A stretch of 64,000 bases of DNA, from NCBI GenBank assembly GCA_965243695.1, contig CBDEWC010000037.1, forward strand, positions 1 to 64,000. The letters are read 5' to 3'. Under the pieces are notes generated by a model. The model saw only the letters and a list, made by a program, of their open reading frames with translations. It was not told the origin of the DNA and searched no databases. The position numbers and the translations under genes were made by a program. Source of the DNA: JAKVCB01 sp965243695 (GTDB lineage Bacteria; Planctomycetota; Planctomycetia; Pirellulales; Lacipirellulaceae). This document shows, piece after piece, positions 52,367 to 61,803 of the stretch (the stretch's first letter is position 1; every line of letters begins with the position of its first letter).

Positions 52367-53062
52367 CTACCCTCGTTTCCGCCCGACACGCGTTGACAGC
52401 AAGGCCAGGGGTGGGCCTAGTAAAATCAGCAGTAGTGCAGATGGCTCCGGAACATTCTGATTGACCTGGAGTTCTGCAAACTCGATCGCTGCATCGTGGT
52501 TCAGTTCACTCTCATTTTGATTGAAAACGATAAAAAATGGATCGGTTTCTTGGACTTCGGTGTCATCGCTGGAAAGCTGCAATTGCAACAGGTAAACACC
52601 GGCACTTGCGGGTGCATTAAGTACGAAATCATAATGTCGGTGCCATTCTCCTTCGTCAGAGACAGACAGTCCAAAACCACTCACAACGCTCGGCTGCTCA
52701 GGAGTTACTACCGGTCCCAGGGAAGTTCCAAAAGTCATCGACATGGTTTCGTCGGCAATCGTCTCGAAATCGGTGCCATTCCACTCGCGCAGCGAGTCGA
52801 GGATCGAAAAACCAATCTTCGATCCAGAACTGAAGGTTCCGGTCAGATTATCAAATCCAGGTTCGTCGACCTCGTTGGGAATGATTTCTCCAAGTTCAGC
52901 AGCGTAGACCCGCTGGTTGGTTATGATTTGTCCGTTGGTAACCTGCAGTTCGATGTCGCCACCGTGAGTTTCTTCGCCTTTTGCGATACTGCTGAAAGAT
53001 GTGATTGAAATTAACAGGAAGGCAATCGTGAGATTTTCAGGAGGGTATTTCATGGTATTCAT
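52367..53062 (-). CDS. Small PEP-CTERM secreted protein (copy without dockerin)
   Basis: 231 residues. A signal peptide (LTIAFLLISITSFSSIAKG) precedes a beta-rich domain also present in the neighbouring copy: GGDIELQVTNGQI, NEVDEPGFDNLTGTFSSGS, EWHRHYDFVLNAPAS and DPFFIVFNQNESELNHDAAI. The C-terminus is VPEPSALLLILLGPPLALL plus RVGRKRG, a PEP-CTERM signal. It is third in the leftward series DUF1559, dockerin copy, this copy. The function is unknown; surface anchoring through an exosortase is inferred. Confidence 0.88.
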   Translation of the reverse strand: MNTMKYPPENLTIAFLLISITSFSSIAKGEETHGGDIELQVTNGQIITNQRVYAAELGEIIPNEVDEPGFDNLTGTFSSGSKIGFSILDSLREWNGTDFETIADETMSMTFGTSLGPVVTPEQPSVVSGFGLSVSDEGEWHRHYDFVLNAPASAGVYLLQLQLSSDDTEVQETDPFFIVFNQNESELNHDAAIEFAELQVNQNVPEPSALLLILLGPPLALLSTRVGRKRG

Positions 53063-53152
53063 TGCTTTTTAAAAAAATCTTTCTCAATCAAGGTAGCTAT
53101 TAATACAGGAAAATATTGGAATCAATTCAATGTGCGGATTGTTGGTATGGAT

Positions 53153-54055
53153 TTACAGTCTCATCCTCCCGTCTTTTGGCTGACGACGAGCAAGGAGCAA
53201 AAGGCCTGTTAATGCAGTCAGCAGTGAATTTGGCTCTGGCACGCTGTGGGCGCCCAAATTTTCAGTTTCCAGGGTTTGGAAAAATTGTTGCCAAAGAGTG
53301 TAGTCGGCGTTACTGACCACCGGGCCAGGGGAGGCATTGCCACCTAGTGCGGCAATGTCCAATCCCCAGTTGTCCTGCCAGAGGGTGTAGTCTGCAGCGT
53401 CAACCATGCCATCTTGATTAAAGTCGCCGGGCATCCCCGTATCGATCTGCAGTTCTGCGTATTCGATGGCCGCACCGTGATTCAGTTGCGTGTCATTCTG
53501 ATTAAACACAATAAAGAAAGGATCTGTTGCACCAACCAGGTCGTCACTGCTGGAGAGTTCTAGTTGCAATAGGTAGATCCCAGTACTTGCTGGTGCACTG
53601 AGCACAAAGTCATAGTGGCGATGCCAGGCGCCATCTCTAGAGGTGGGGAGTTCAAAGCCAGTCACAAGGCCCGGCTGCGCGGGAGTGGTTACCGGCCCCA
53701 GGGAACTTCCAAAACTCATCGATATGGTTTCTTCGGCAAGCGTCTCGAAGTCGGTACCATTCCACTCGCGCAGCGAGTCGAGGATCGAAAAACGGATCTT
53801 CGATCCAGAACTGAAGGTTCCAGCCAGGTTGTCAAATCCAGGCTCGTCGACCTCGTTGGGAATGATTTCTCCAAGTTCAGCAGCGTAGACCTGCCGGTTG
53901 GTAACGATCTGTCCCTCGGTAACCTGCAGTTCGATATCGCCACTGTGAAGATCTTCGCTTTGTGCGTTGCTGGCGAGAGATACAAGGAAAAACAGCAGGA
54001 AAATCGCACAGGATATCCCGCCAGTTTTCCTCATAGTTGGGAAAAGGTTTTTCAT
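53153..54055 (-). CDS. PEP-CTERM secreted protein with dockerin-like insert
   Basis: 300 residues. It is paralogous to the downstream copy over about 200 residues (GDIELQVTEGQIVTN, DEPGFDNLAGTFSSGS, WHRHYDFVLSAPAS). After ELQIDTGMPG it carries an extra 60-residue dockerin-like segment (DFNQDGMVDAADYTLWQDNWG, then NADYTLWQQFF) before VPEPNSLLTALTGLLLLARR. The gap to the DUF1559 gene is 54 bases and to the other copy 90 bases, so all three may be one transcript. The dockerin suggests calcium binding; the function is unknown. Confidence 0.88.
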   Translation of the reverse strand: MKNLFPTMRKTGGISCAIFLLFFLVSLASNAQSEDLHSGDIELQVTEGQIVTNRQVYAAELGEIIPNEVDEPGFDNLAGTFSSGSKIRFSILDSLREWNGTDFETLAEETISMSFGSSLGPVTTPAQPGLVTGFELPTSRDGAWHRHYDFVLSAPASTGIYLLQLELSSSDDLVGATDPFFIVFNQNDTQLNHGAAIEYAELQIDTGMPGDFNQDGMVDAADYTLWQDNWGLDIAALGGNASPGPVVSNADYTLWQQFFQTLETENLGAHSVPEPNSLLTALTGLLLLARRQPKDGRMRL

Positions 54056-54109
54056 CGGTGCATCAATCCAGGAAGTTGTTGATTTGCATGAACGAGCAGG
54101 CTTGTTTAT

Positions 54110-54784
54110 TCATTGTGGTGGCATGGCAAAATTAGTTGCATTGTCAGCCCACATTTTTATGGTTGCATCATCGATTACCGAAACGTGTCCATCGGCGTAA
54201 AGGTAATTTGCGCAAGCATTGTGTCGGTCGGTTTGTATTTCCTGATGGAGGTCATCCCACACCGTCCCGTTACGCACATTGCTTTTTTTGAACCATGATT
54301 TTGCATGGATGTGCTCGTGATAAAAAGAGAGTGGCAGTTTGTCGGAGGCCTCAAAGGCGAGGATCGTTTTATGGGTTTCAGGCAACTTGTAAAGGTTCAC
54401 GATCGCTCCCCCTCGGGGGACCGTCACGTAGTCGTTGAGCACATAGCTTGTAAGCTTCAGTTCAAGTTTTTCAGTTGCGCGTGGATCGTCAGGGCAGATC
54501 CGAAGGGTATCGACGTGTTCGGTGTACGGGCCAAGTTTGTAGATCCAAGATTGTGTCTCGTCTGCATCAACAATCGTGTGCATCGTTTCCGGGAAGCGGC
54601 CTTCGTGCGTGTTGCAGTATCCATGCAAGGCCAGGCCAATTTGCCGTAGGCGGCTGGAGCACTGGGATCGCCTTGCCGATCCTCGGGCGGCCTGGACAGC
54701 GGGCAGTAGCAGTGCAATCAGGACGCCAATAATCGAGATTACGACTAAAAGTTCTACCAGTGTGAATGCTGATGTTTTTCGCAT
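54110..54784 (-). CDS. Short DUF1559 family pseudopilin-like protein
   Basis: The start is ATG 54784, directly before the prepilin signal (RKTSAFTLVELLVVISIIG); ATG 54805 would add seven residues. At 224 residues it is shorter than typical DUF1559 proteins (about 300-350). It keeps LLPAVQAARGSARRSQC and the C-terminal H-x9-D-G signature (HNACANYLYADGH). It is the first gene of a leftward set with two PEP-CTERM proteins, the same gene company as at 29596-35125. Confidence 0.9.
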   Translation of the reverse strand: MRKTSAFTLVELLVVISIIGVLIALLLPAVQAARGSARRSQCSSRLRQIGLALHGYCNTHEGRFPETMHTIVDADETQSWIYKLGPYTEHVDTLRICPDDPRATEKLELKLTSYVLNDYVTVPRGGAIVNLYKLPETHKTILAFEASDKLPLSFYHEHIHAKSWFKKSNVRNGTVWDDLHQEIQTDRHNACANYLYADGHVSVIDDATIKMWADNATNFAMPPQ

Positions 54785-54886
54785 GACGGCAGATACTAAC
54801 TCCATCCGTGGGAGCAATCTGAGGGGGCTTGAAAGCGGGCGCAGTTACCGGCCCGCGCAAAGGGGCTGGCTGCCTGCAAAGATCAC

Positions 54887-55324
54887 TTAGGCCGCGAGAG
54901 TTGCCGGTGGGCCACGAGCAACATGGCTACGATAGAGAGTCCGGTAGCCTGCAAGACTATGGACCGCGAGTGCGCCACTGTCAGGTTCATAGAGTGGAGT
55001 TTGGTTTACTGTTTGTGCGTATCCGGTGTTCAGTTGACCAAGGAGCAAGCAGGCAGCACACGAACTGGAATCGTGACCGATGTGCGAAGATCGGTAACCG
55101 GCAGATTGATCGCTGTTGTCTGCGCTGCGTTTTACCTCGGAGGCGTTGAATTTATTGTCGTGCTGGCAAGAGCAGAGACAACTTTCAGCACTTTGCTGGT
55201 GGGCTTTGCTGGCATGACTGTGGTGGCAGTCACCATGCTGGTGCAGAGCATGGCCGAAAAGCGCAAGCGACGCATAGAGCAGCGCTAAGGTCAGCGAAGA
55301 CAATTTAAAAAAAGTTGCGTTCAA
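54887..55324 (-). CDS. Hypothetical exported His/Cys-rich protein, DUF2946-like
   Basis: The frame has no internal ATG. The TTG at 55324 is proposed because it starts a good signal segment (LSSLTLALLYASLALFGHAL); TTG 55456 is also open. The product of about 145 residues contains HQHGDCHHSH, CLCSCQHD and DSSSCAACLLLGQLN, and ends HVARGPPATLAA. The SSCAACLLLGQL and RGPPA elements recall DUF2946-type proteins, which often lie near metal-related genes. A metal-binding role is only suggested. The non-ATG start keeps confidence low. Confidence 0.5.
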   Translation of the reverse strand: MNATFFKLSSLTLALLYASLALFGHALHQHGDCHHSHASKAHQQSAESCLCSCQHDNKFNASEVKRSADNSDQSAGYRSSHIGHDSSSCAACLLLGQLNTGYAQTVNQTPLYEPDSGALAVHSLAGYRTLYRSHVARGPPATLAA

Positions 55325-55456
55325 AACCGTACCAGGTCCACTTGCGGTAGCGTCAGAGGGGACGTCGTCCAACTGGAAAAAATCTATCCTTTTTTCGGGA
55401 AACCCTATTCCGAGACAACCTTTCCTGATTGTGTAAAATTTTAGGGTGAAATGCAA

Positions 55457-56092
55457 GCGGAGAGTTCTGTCTTCATCAAAAAAACATAATTAACGGCGGC
55501 GGTGTCGTTAAACGAGAATTGGGGGAGGCGGCACGAGTATGTTGGGACCTGTTGCGGGGAACCGTTTCGAAGTAGGGCGGCAACGGGGGCGTCAATCCGC
55601 TTGCGGCGATCAACGCGGCAAGTATGCTCCCGGATCGCATCGGTGAACCGAGCACAGCCAATCGGGTCATGCAGGCCATCATGCACGTCACGGGTAAAAA
55701 AATGCAGAGCCAGAACGCCGGAAAAATGGGCAACTCGACCCGCCAAATCGGCGGACTGGCCGTCGAGGCACTTTGACGTGACAGCCAGGCGGTGTCGCGC
55801 GGGACTGTACTAAGGTATGGGTCGAAGGTGCACCGCAGATTATCTGGCTTCGTAGTGCACTGGTCCTCCGTTTTGCGTCTCTGGCTGTGACGTCATGTGA
55901 TCATTGTGATAGCGCATGGTGGGAGGTGCTGCCTCGTTGAAGTTTGGGGTGCACATCGTAAGCGTTGATATTTAAAAGGTTTACGCGTTATTTTCTCTGT
56001 TGGGTCTGAATTTTGGCATGGGATCTGCTTTTGGGTTAAGTGCACACAACAACCCTCCCGCTGACACGCCTTACCAACTGGAGACCCAAACC
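55457..56092. other. Intergenic region holding the leuB fragment
   Basis: Apart from the leuB remnant, the roughly 300 bases from 55777 to 56092 show no gene. They should contain the promoter of the His-rich gene at 56093; none was identified with confidence. Confidence 0.5.
55510..55776 (+). pseudogene. Decayed 3' copy of leuB
   Basis: The last 64 codons (GGVNPLAAINAASML to GGLAVEAL, stop 55774-55776) align with the C-terminus of the leuB product at 51119-52183: MQAIMHVTGKKMQSQNAGKMG is nearly identical. Upstream, GGCACGAGTATGTTGGGACC matches the GTSMFEP region, but in another frame, so at least one frameshift has occurred. The 5' two thirds and the active site are absent. No start site or other open frame is convincing, so it is a fragment. 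Confidence 0.85.
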
Positions 56093-56698
56093 ATGACCAC
56101 CAGACGAATCTTTGCGATCTTATTGGCACTCACGACCCTGGGAATTTTGGCTTCCCAGGTCAAAGCCACTTCCTACCGCCATCTGGACGAACTCGCCTTG
56201 AGGATGCAGCGGCAATCACGTGCGTTGGCAAGTGAATTTTCCAAACATTACCGCCATTCGCCGGTTTACAAACATTTGCGCAGCGACGCAAATTCGCTGG
56301 CTCGTCTGGCAACGCATATTCATGACCTGGCTCACCGTCATGGGAGTCTTTCTCACCTGAAGCGAGATCTCAGCCGGATTGATTCTCGTTTCCATCACCT
56401 CGAATCGGTGGTTGCTCAATTGGAATCGTTGGCGAATCGTGGCATTGGCCACACGCACGGCGATGTCAGTCACGTGTGGTTTGCCATGCATAGCCTGGAG
56501 TCGACGATTCATCACATGCGGGATGACGTACAGGCCCTTGCACGCCATTGTTATCGCCGCAACGGCCATAACCACGGTCGCCATAACCATGATCGTCACG
56601 TCCTGCCACAACCCGGTTCAGTCGTCGATATTCCGTTTGGTCGTGGTGGCGGTATCCGTTACGACGGTAACCGGTGGTCGTTCTATGCGAGCCGCTAA
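56093..56698 (+). CDS. Small exported His-rich helical protein
   Basis: The ATG at 56093 is chosen for its signal peptide (RIFAILLALTTLGILASQVKA) and GGAG ten bases upstream; the frame is open further left. The 201-residue product is mostly amphipathic helix rich in His, Arg and Leu (about 25-160), then NGHNHGRHNHDRH, then a short C-terminus (DIPFGRGGGIRYDGNRWSF). An intrinsic terminator follows. Similar small helical exported proteins are frequent in planctomycetes. Metal binding through the His clusters is only a possibility; the function is unknown. Confidence 0.8.
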   Translation: MTTRRIFAILLALTTLGILASQVKATSYRHLDELALRMQRQSRALASEFSKHYRHSPVYKHLRSDANSLARLATHIHDLAHRHGSLSHLKRDLSRIDSRFHHLESVVAQLESLANRGIGHTHGDVSHVWFAMHSLESTIHHMRDDVQALARHCYRRNGHNHGRHNHDRHVLPQPGSVVDIPFGRGGGIRYDGNRWSFYASR

Positions 56699-56724
56699 TC
56701 AAGCAGAGAGCATCCACGAACCAG

Positions 56725-56759
56725 GCCAGGGTGTGTGTTCAAACGCCCTGGCTTTTTTT
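56725..56759 (+). terminator. Intrinsic terminator of the His-rich gene
   Basis: GCCAGGGTGT and ACGCCCTGGC form a ten-pair stem with one G-U pair around an eight-base loop, followed immediately by a run of seven T. It begins 27 bases after the stop codon of the gene at 56093-56698. Confidence 0.85.
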
Positions 56760-56865
56760 ATGTCTGTAAGATGGAGTTGTGAGAACGATGGGCTTCTAGA
56801 ACGGTCCGGTAGAGTCAGGCAGTCGTGCTATTTTCGACGCTCCTTTTGCGGGTTGGCAGAGTCTT

Positions 56866-59800
56866 TTACTTTTCCGTGGCTGCCAATGCCGTAAACGCAT
56901 CGTCAATCACGTCCCACGGAATGTTGTCCATAGCGTCCGTGGCGAGATCACTCGTTGGGGCGTTGAGGCCATGGTCGCTGCCTGTGATTTGAGCGCTGCT
57001 GGTTTCAGCGGGTGCTTGCGAAGTGGTGAGCGTCAGCAGCAGGTCGTCTGGAGACGGGAGAGGTGCTGTGTGCACCTCGAGCTGATGTGCGGCCGCCGGC
57101 TGTGATCCCACGGGAGGCGGCAAAGTCGCATAGACTGCCAAGGGCCGACTTGCGGCAACCGCGGACTCCAAGGGTGCGGTTGCCGTAACTCGCGTCAACG
57201 GTGTTGCCATCGGCGCGGGTGTCACTTGTTTTGCAGTGGTAAGGGCAGCAGTTGCGCTACTGGAGCTTGCCGTCGCCAGGGTTGCGCCGAAGTTGTTTCT
57301 CCACACCGCGTAGTCGGCCTGGTCAATCATGCCGTTTCCGCTGCCGTCGGCGCCACTGAAGGCCGGTACACTGTTTCCGAGCGTATCACGCCAGTGGGTG
57401 TAGTCGGCCGCGTCGACGGTGCCGTCGCCGGTATAATCGCCGGAAAGATTGAGCAGAATGGTGTGCAGGTAATCGTCACCTCCAACGCCATCTGCGTTGC
57501 CGTCCAGCGGATTGCCCGTGACGTCCACAATAGTGGCCGCAGAGAGGGCGACTTCGTAGGAGCCGGTGCCGATTGCAGGGGCGCTTGTAAAGTCCCAGGT
57601 GGCCTGGCGGGTGGCAGAATCATAATGGAACCCGATGCCGGTCAAATCCACCGAGGCGCCTCCGCCTGTGAGGTCCTTCAGAGTCAGGTCGCCAGCCGTA
57701 ACGACAACCTCCTTGTCGAAAGTGTAGGAAAGCGTCTCCAGGGTATTTGATAACCCGGCAGGGCCGTTTTGTTCAAACGCGATGATCGTCGGAGGAGAGA
57801 GCGAAAAGGCCGCTGTCAGAAGCCCTTCACCGGCGATTGCTAAAAAGGTGACCGCTTCGGTGGTATGCAGTGTCTCGTTGTCGTACGTTGTGTCTTCTTC
57901 GACCTTTAGCTGCACGCCGGTGGCAAGCAAATTCTGATAGCGAAGGTGGGCGTTGTCCCCGCTGTCATAAGTAGAAAGTGACGTCAACAAATTGGGGATT
58001 TCCTCGAAGGTGCTGGTATAGGTGAGTTGATACCACGAATCGGTAACGGCGTTGCCAGAGATCCCCGCTTCATAGGGCAGGCCATTCCACGTTCCGGGGC
58101 CAGCATCGATGGCCAAATAACCAACCGTCTCGACCACGCCTTGCGTGGTGGTCGACTCTTGTGGTTCCAGGCCAAAAATAAAAGAAGAACCAGAGGTTGC
58201 CAGGTAGCGCGTCTGTAGATAATCCGCACCGTTGGTTGACTGAATCTGGCTCATAATCGCCGGGGTCGATTCAAAGGGCGTGGGAAAAGTAACAGATTCC
58301 CAAGAGTTCGAGATCCGCTTACCCACCGTGGCCGAGGTTTCCAGTGCACCGACCGTGAGGTTGGTACCGCCGGCAAGCTGGTACGATCCGGCCTCAAGTA
58401 CGACGTAGGTCACCGTCTCTGGAGAGTTATGGATACCGTCCCCATTGGAGGGGTGAGCCAGGTACATCGTGAAGTGGTCCGATTGAACATCGGTCACGCG
58501 GACCACTGCCGGTTCGGAACTGGACATTGAGGCCGCGTTGGCAAATACAACCGGGGATGCATAGGCGCCGTCAAGCAGGATCGTTTGCGGCATATGCGTC
58601 AATGCAGTCACCTGGCCGACTTCACCGATGACAAGGGGGGGCGGGGGCACGGTGAGATTGCCCTGGCCACCAATCGCCAGGTAGGCAACCGTTTCGGTCG
58701 TATGGTTTAACTCGCTGTCGTAGGTCGTATCTTCTTCGACCTTCAGTTCTGCACCCGTTTTTTGGGAATTCGTATAGCGAACGTGGGCGTTGTCGCCGCT
58801 GTCGTAAGTTACGAGTGAAGTGAGCAGGCTGGGTGTGGATTCAAACCCGGTTGTGTAGGAGAGCGGATACCAGTCGCTTGTGACGGCGTTGGGCGTATGG
58901 TTGACTTCGTAACGCATGCCACTCCATGTGCCAGAGCCTGGTTCGATGGCCAGATAACCGATGGTTTCCTCCGGACTGGACGTTGTTGTACTTTCTTGCG
59001 GTTCCAAGGCCAGCAGCACGGAGGAACCAGAGGTTGCCAGGTAGCGGGTCTGCAGGAGATCGGCACCGTTGTGGGTTTGGACCTGGCTCAGGATCACCGG
59101 GGTTTCGGAAAAGCCTGTTTCGAAATTAACTGCTTCCCAGGAATTGGTCATCCGGTTGCCAACCGTCTTGCTGGTACTAACGGTGCCGACTTCCAGCCAT
59201 GTACCGTTACTGAGCTGGTGTTTGCCAGCCTCCAGAACCACGTAGCTGACCGTTTCGCTACCGTGAGAACTTCCCTGGTTTGAAGGTTCAGCCAGGAAAA
59301 TGGTGAACTGGTCATCCTGGACATCACGTATGCGCACGACCGCTGGCTGGCTGTCGTTGCTTGAGGCGGATTGGGCAAAGACGACAGGATCCGTGTAGGT
59401 TCTGTTCAGCGAAATGGTTTGGTGGTTGTGGGTGAGATTGGTGATCTGTCCAACTTCTCCCACTGGCAGTTGAGGAACTTGTGCCGTCAGGGTCCCTTCT
59501 CCGCCAATGGCCAGGTAGTCCACAACTTCGGTGGTATGGTTCGTCTCGCTGTCGTACGATTGGTCCTCCTCGATCTTTAGTTGGACACCACTTTCGGTAA
59601 GGTTATCAAACCTTACATGGCCGTTGTCGCCGCTGTCGTAGGTTGCCAGCGAGGTCAGCAAAGCTGGGGGTGTTAAAAACGAGGTCGCAAACGAATGGTT
59701 GTACAGCGCATGGGTCACAGCATTGGCTGTCGATCCCGCGTCGTATTTCATGCTGTTCCAACTGCCCGTGCCCCTGTCCATGGCCAGGTAGCCAACGGTT

Positions 59801-61803
59801 TCTTCCGCGCCGGGCGTCGATATCAGTTCTTCCTGCTCTAGCCCCAAAAGGAACGAGGAGGAAGAGGTTGCTAAATACCGGGTGGAAAGAAAATCCGAAC
59901 CGTTGGTGGTCTGGGCTTGGGTTAAAATAACAGGAGTTTCTGAAAACGATTCCGAGAAGCTTACCGACTCCCAAGAATTGGACATCCGGTTTCCAACGGT
60001 TTTTGCGGTATTCACCAGCCCGACTTCCAGTTCAGCCCCGCTATCCAGGGTGTGCCGGCCTGCCTCGACAACCACGTAAGTCACCATCTCGCTGGCGTGT
60101 GTGCCATTGCCGTCGGAGGACTCGGCCAAGGCGATCGTGAACTGGTTGGACTGGACATTGCTCAGGCGCGCCACAGCTGGCTGGCCTTCGTTGTTGGATG
60201 GGGATTGGGCAAATACGACCGGGTTTTTATAGATGCGATTGAGTGTGATCGTTTGTGCGTTATGGGTCAGGTTGGTGATTTGGCCAACTTCGCCGATATC
60301 ATAGAGGGCCGTGTCTTCAAGGTCAGAACCGCCATAGGAATACTCAAAGTGCTGATTGGCCGGGGCGGTGAGGGTGACTACCGTGCCGTCGAGCCAGGTG
60401 ATTTCCAGTGGCACACTCCCTGAATAGTTGCCCAAACCAAAATGCAACGTTTGATCGTTCTGATTGCCCTGTCCCGATCCGCCGTCGATCTGCCGGGTAA
60501 GAGTTTGGCCGTTCACTTCCGCCCGTACCACCGCACCAATCGACGTGGTGCTCACATTAGAGCCGTCGCCCGTCAGGGTGACTTTCAGCCAGTTGTTGCC
60601 GGTGGTATTGTTGCGGTAGAGTGTGCCCCCGGTGATGAGGTCTAGATCGCCGTCGTTGTCGTAGTCGGCCCATGCTGCCTGGTAGGTGGTTGGTTGGCCT
60701 GCTAACCCCTCGGAACTGGTGGCGTTGCTGAAGTTCCATACACCACCGTTGTTGCGATAAAGTCGCGCGTTGTCTCCCCCGTAAACCGTGGTGAAATAGA
60801 GGTCCAGGTAGCCGTCGTTGTCATAGTCGGCAAGGCTAGCGGAGGCGTATGATTCCTGCCATTCGGATCGGTTGGCGCCGTGGTAATCCCAGTCGAGCAT
60901 TTGCTGAAAGTGGTAGTCCCCTGAGGGACCCGTGTTGCGCAAGAATCGGGCTCCCGGCTGGACCCACCAGTTGTGTGAGAAGTTGCCGACGAAAATGTCG
61001 AGATGACCATCGTTGTCGAGGTCACCGATGGCCGAGCCGATCGTATGGCCATATCCGCCGGTCGTCCCCCTGGCGTTCGATACATCGGTAATGTTTCCTT
61101 CCCCGTCGTTTTCCCACAGGGCGTTGGGTTCCAACCGATAGTTGGAGACGTAGATATCCAGATCGCCGTCTTCATCGTAGTCAAAGGGGTGGACTCCCCG
61201 CGCCGGACGAGGGTTTGGCGGGCTAATGACTGCGTCATTACCTTGGGTCCAAGCGATGTCAAACGATTGGCCACCGTTGTTCACCATCAGGACGTCAGGG
61301 TAATAGCCGCTCCCCTCATACCCGCCCACGTACAAATCGAGAAAGCCATCGCCCGTGAAGTCGCCAAAGGCAGCTGCGTGCCTGGAGGGCAAATGGCTTA
61401 TATCCGGAAGCATCGACGAGACGTTGGTAAAACTTGTGCCACCGTTGTTTTTATGCAACTGGTTGCTACTGAAATTGTAAATGTCGATAAAGCCATCGTT
61501 GTCGAAGTCGCCCCAAACACCACCGCCTAGCGATTGGAAAGAGGTGAGAGTACCGTTGTTGTTGCGATAGACCATACCGTCGGCGTATAAGTCCACCCAA
61601 CTGTCGTTGTCGAAATCGGCCCACGAGGCTTGCCCGCCGCCAAACGTGCCAACTGCGGTGAAGGAGAGCAAGCATCGCTCCTCGAGCGATTCCAGTGCGA
61701 GTGGGCGGCAATAACGAGAGACCGGCCGAGATGCCAGTGCGCGACGGGCGCGGCTCGAGGTTCGCCACGGGCGCCACCAACTCGTACCGGAAGAAACTGC
61801 CAT
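56866..61803 (-). CDS. Giant exported VCBS-UnbV protein with three lectin-like modules, Ig-like domain and dockerin
   Basis: 1645 residues. The N-terminus has an Arg-rich leader and LESLEERCLLSF, the planctomycete LExRxLLS motif. Residues about 45-400 are VCBS/FG-GAP repeats (DFDNDSWVDLY, DYDEDGDLDIY), then UnbV (about 400-490; NQNDQTLHFGLGNY). Three modules of about 275 residues follow (501-780, 781-1055, 1056-1324), each starting with GEVGQxTxLTH and holding three sub-repeats. An SbsA-like Ig domain (about 1335-1450), a dockerin-like pair (DYTGDGTVDAADYTHWRDTLG; MIDQADYAVWRNNFG) and a 130-residue tail complete it. It is a paralogue of 35768-39439. A surface adhesin or carbohydrate-binding role is inferred. 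Confidence 0.85.
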   Translation of the reverse strand: MAVSSGTSWWRPWRTSSRARRALASRPVSRYCRPLALESLEERCLLSFTAVGTFGGGQASWADFDNDSWVDLYADGMVYRNNNGTLTSFQSLGGGVWGDFDNDGFIDIYNFSSNQLHKNNGGTSFTNVSSMLPDISHLPSRHAAAFGDFTGDGFLDLYVGGYEGSGYYPDVLMVNNGGQSFDIAWTQGNDAVISPPNPRPARGVHPFDYDEDGDLDIYVSNYRLEPNALWENDGEGNITDVSNARGTTGGYGHTIGSAIGDLDNDGHLDIFVGNFSHNWWVQPGARFLRNTGPSGDYHFQQMLDWDYHGANRSEWQESYASASLADYDNDGYLDLYFTTVYGGDNARLYRNNGGVWNFSNATSSEGLAGQPTTYQAAWADYDNDGDLDLITGGTLYRNNTTGNNWLKVTLTGDGSNVSTTSIGAVVRAEVNGQTLTRQIDGGSGQGNQNDQTLHFGLGNYSGSVPLEITWLDGTVVTLTAPANQHFEYSYGGSDLEDTALYDIGEVGQITNLTHNAQTITLNRIYKNPVVFAQSPSNNEGQPAVARLSNVQSNQFTIALAESSDGNGTHASEMVTYVVVEAGRHTLDSGAELEVGLVNTAKTVGNRMSNSWESVSFSESFSETPVILTQAQTTNGSDFLSTRYLATSSSSFLLGLEQEELISTPGAEETVGYLAMDRGTGSWNSMKYDAGSTANAVTHALYNHSFATSFLTPPALLTSLATYDSGDNGHVRFDNLTESGVQLKIEEDQSYDSETNHTTEVVDYLAIGGEGTLTAQVPQLPVGEVGQITNLTHNHQTISLNRTYTDPVVFAQSASSNDSQPAVVRIRDVQDDQFTIFLAEPSNQGSSHGSETVSYVVLEAGKHQLSNGTWLEVGTVSTSKTVGNRMTNSWEAVNFETGFSETPVILSQVQTHNGADLLQTRYLATSGSSVLLALEPQESTTTSSPEETIGYLAIEPGSGTWSGMRYEVNHTPNAVTSDWYPLSYTTGFESTPSLLTSLVTYDSGDNAHVRYTNSQKTGAELKVEEDTTYDSELNHTTETVAYLAIGGQGNLTVPPPPLVIGEVGQVTALTHMPQTILLDGAYASPVVFANAASMSSSEPAVVRVTDVQSDHFTMYLAHPSNGDGIHNSPETVTYVVLEAGSYQLAGGTNLTVGALETSATVGKRISNSWESVTFPTPFESTPAIMSQIQSTNGADYLQTRYLATSGSSFIFGLEPQESTTTQGVVETVGYLAIDAGPGTWNGLPYEAGISGNAVTDSWYQLTYTSTFEEIPNLLTSLSTYDSGDNAHLRYQNLLATGVQLKVEEDTTYDNETLHTTEAVTFLAIAGEGLLTAAFSLSPPTIIAFEQNGPAGLSNTLETLSYTFDKEVVVTAGDLTLKDLTGGGASVDLTGIGFHYDSATRQATWDFTSAPAIGTGSYEVALSAATIVDVTGNPLDGNADGVGGDDYLHTILLNLSGDYTGDGTVDAADYTHWRDTLGNSVPAFSGADGSGNGMIDQADYAVWRNNFGATLATASSSSATAALTTAKQVTPAPMATPLTRVTATAPLESAVAASRPLAVYATLPPPVGSQPAAAHQLEVHTAPLPSPDDLLLTLTTSQAPAETSSAQITGSDHGLNAPTSDLATDAMDNIPWDVIDDAFTALAATEK

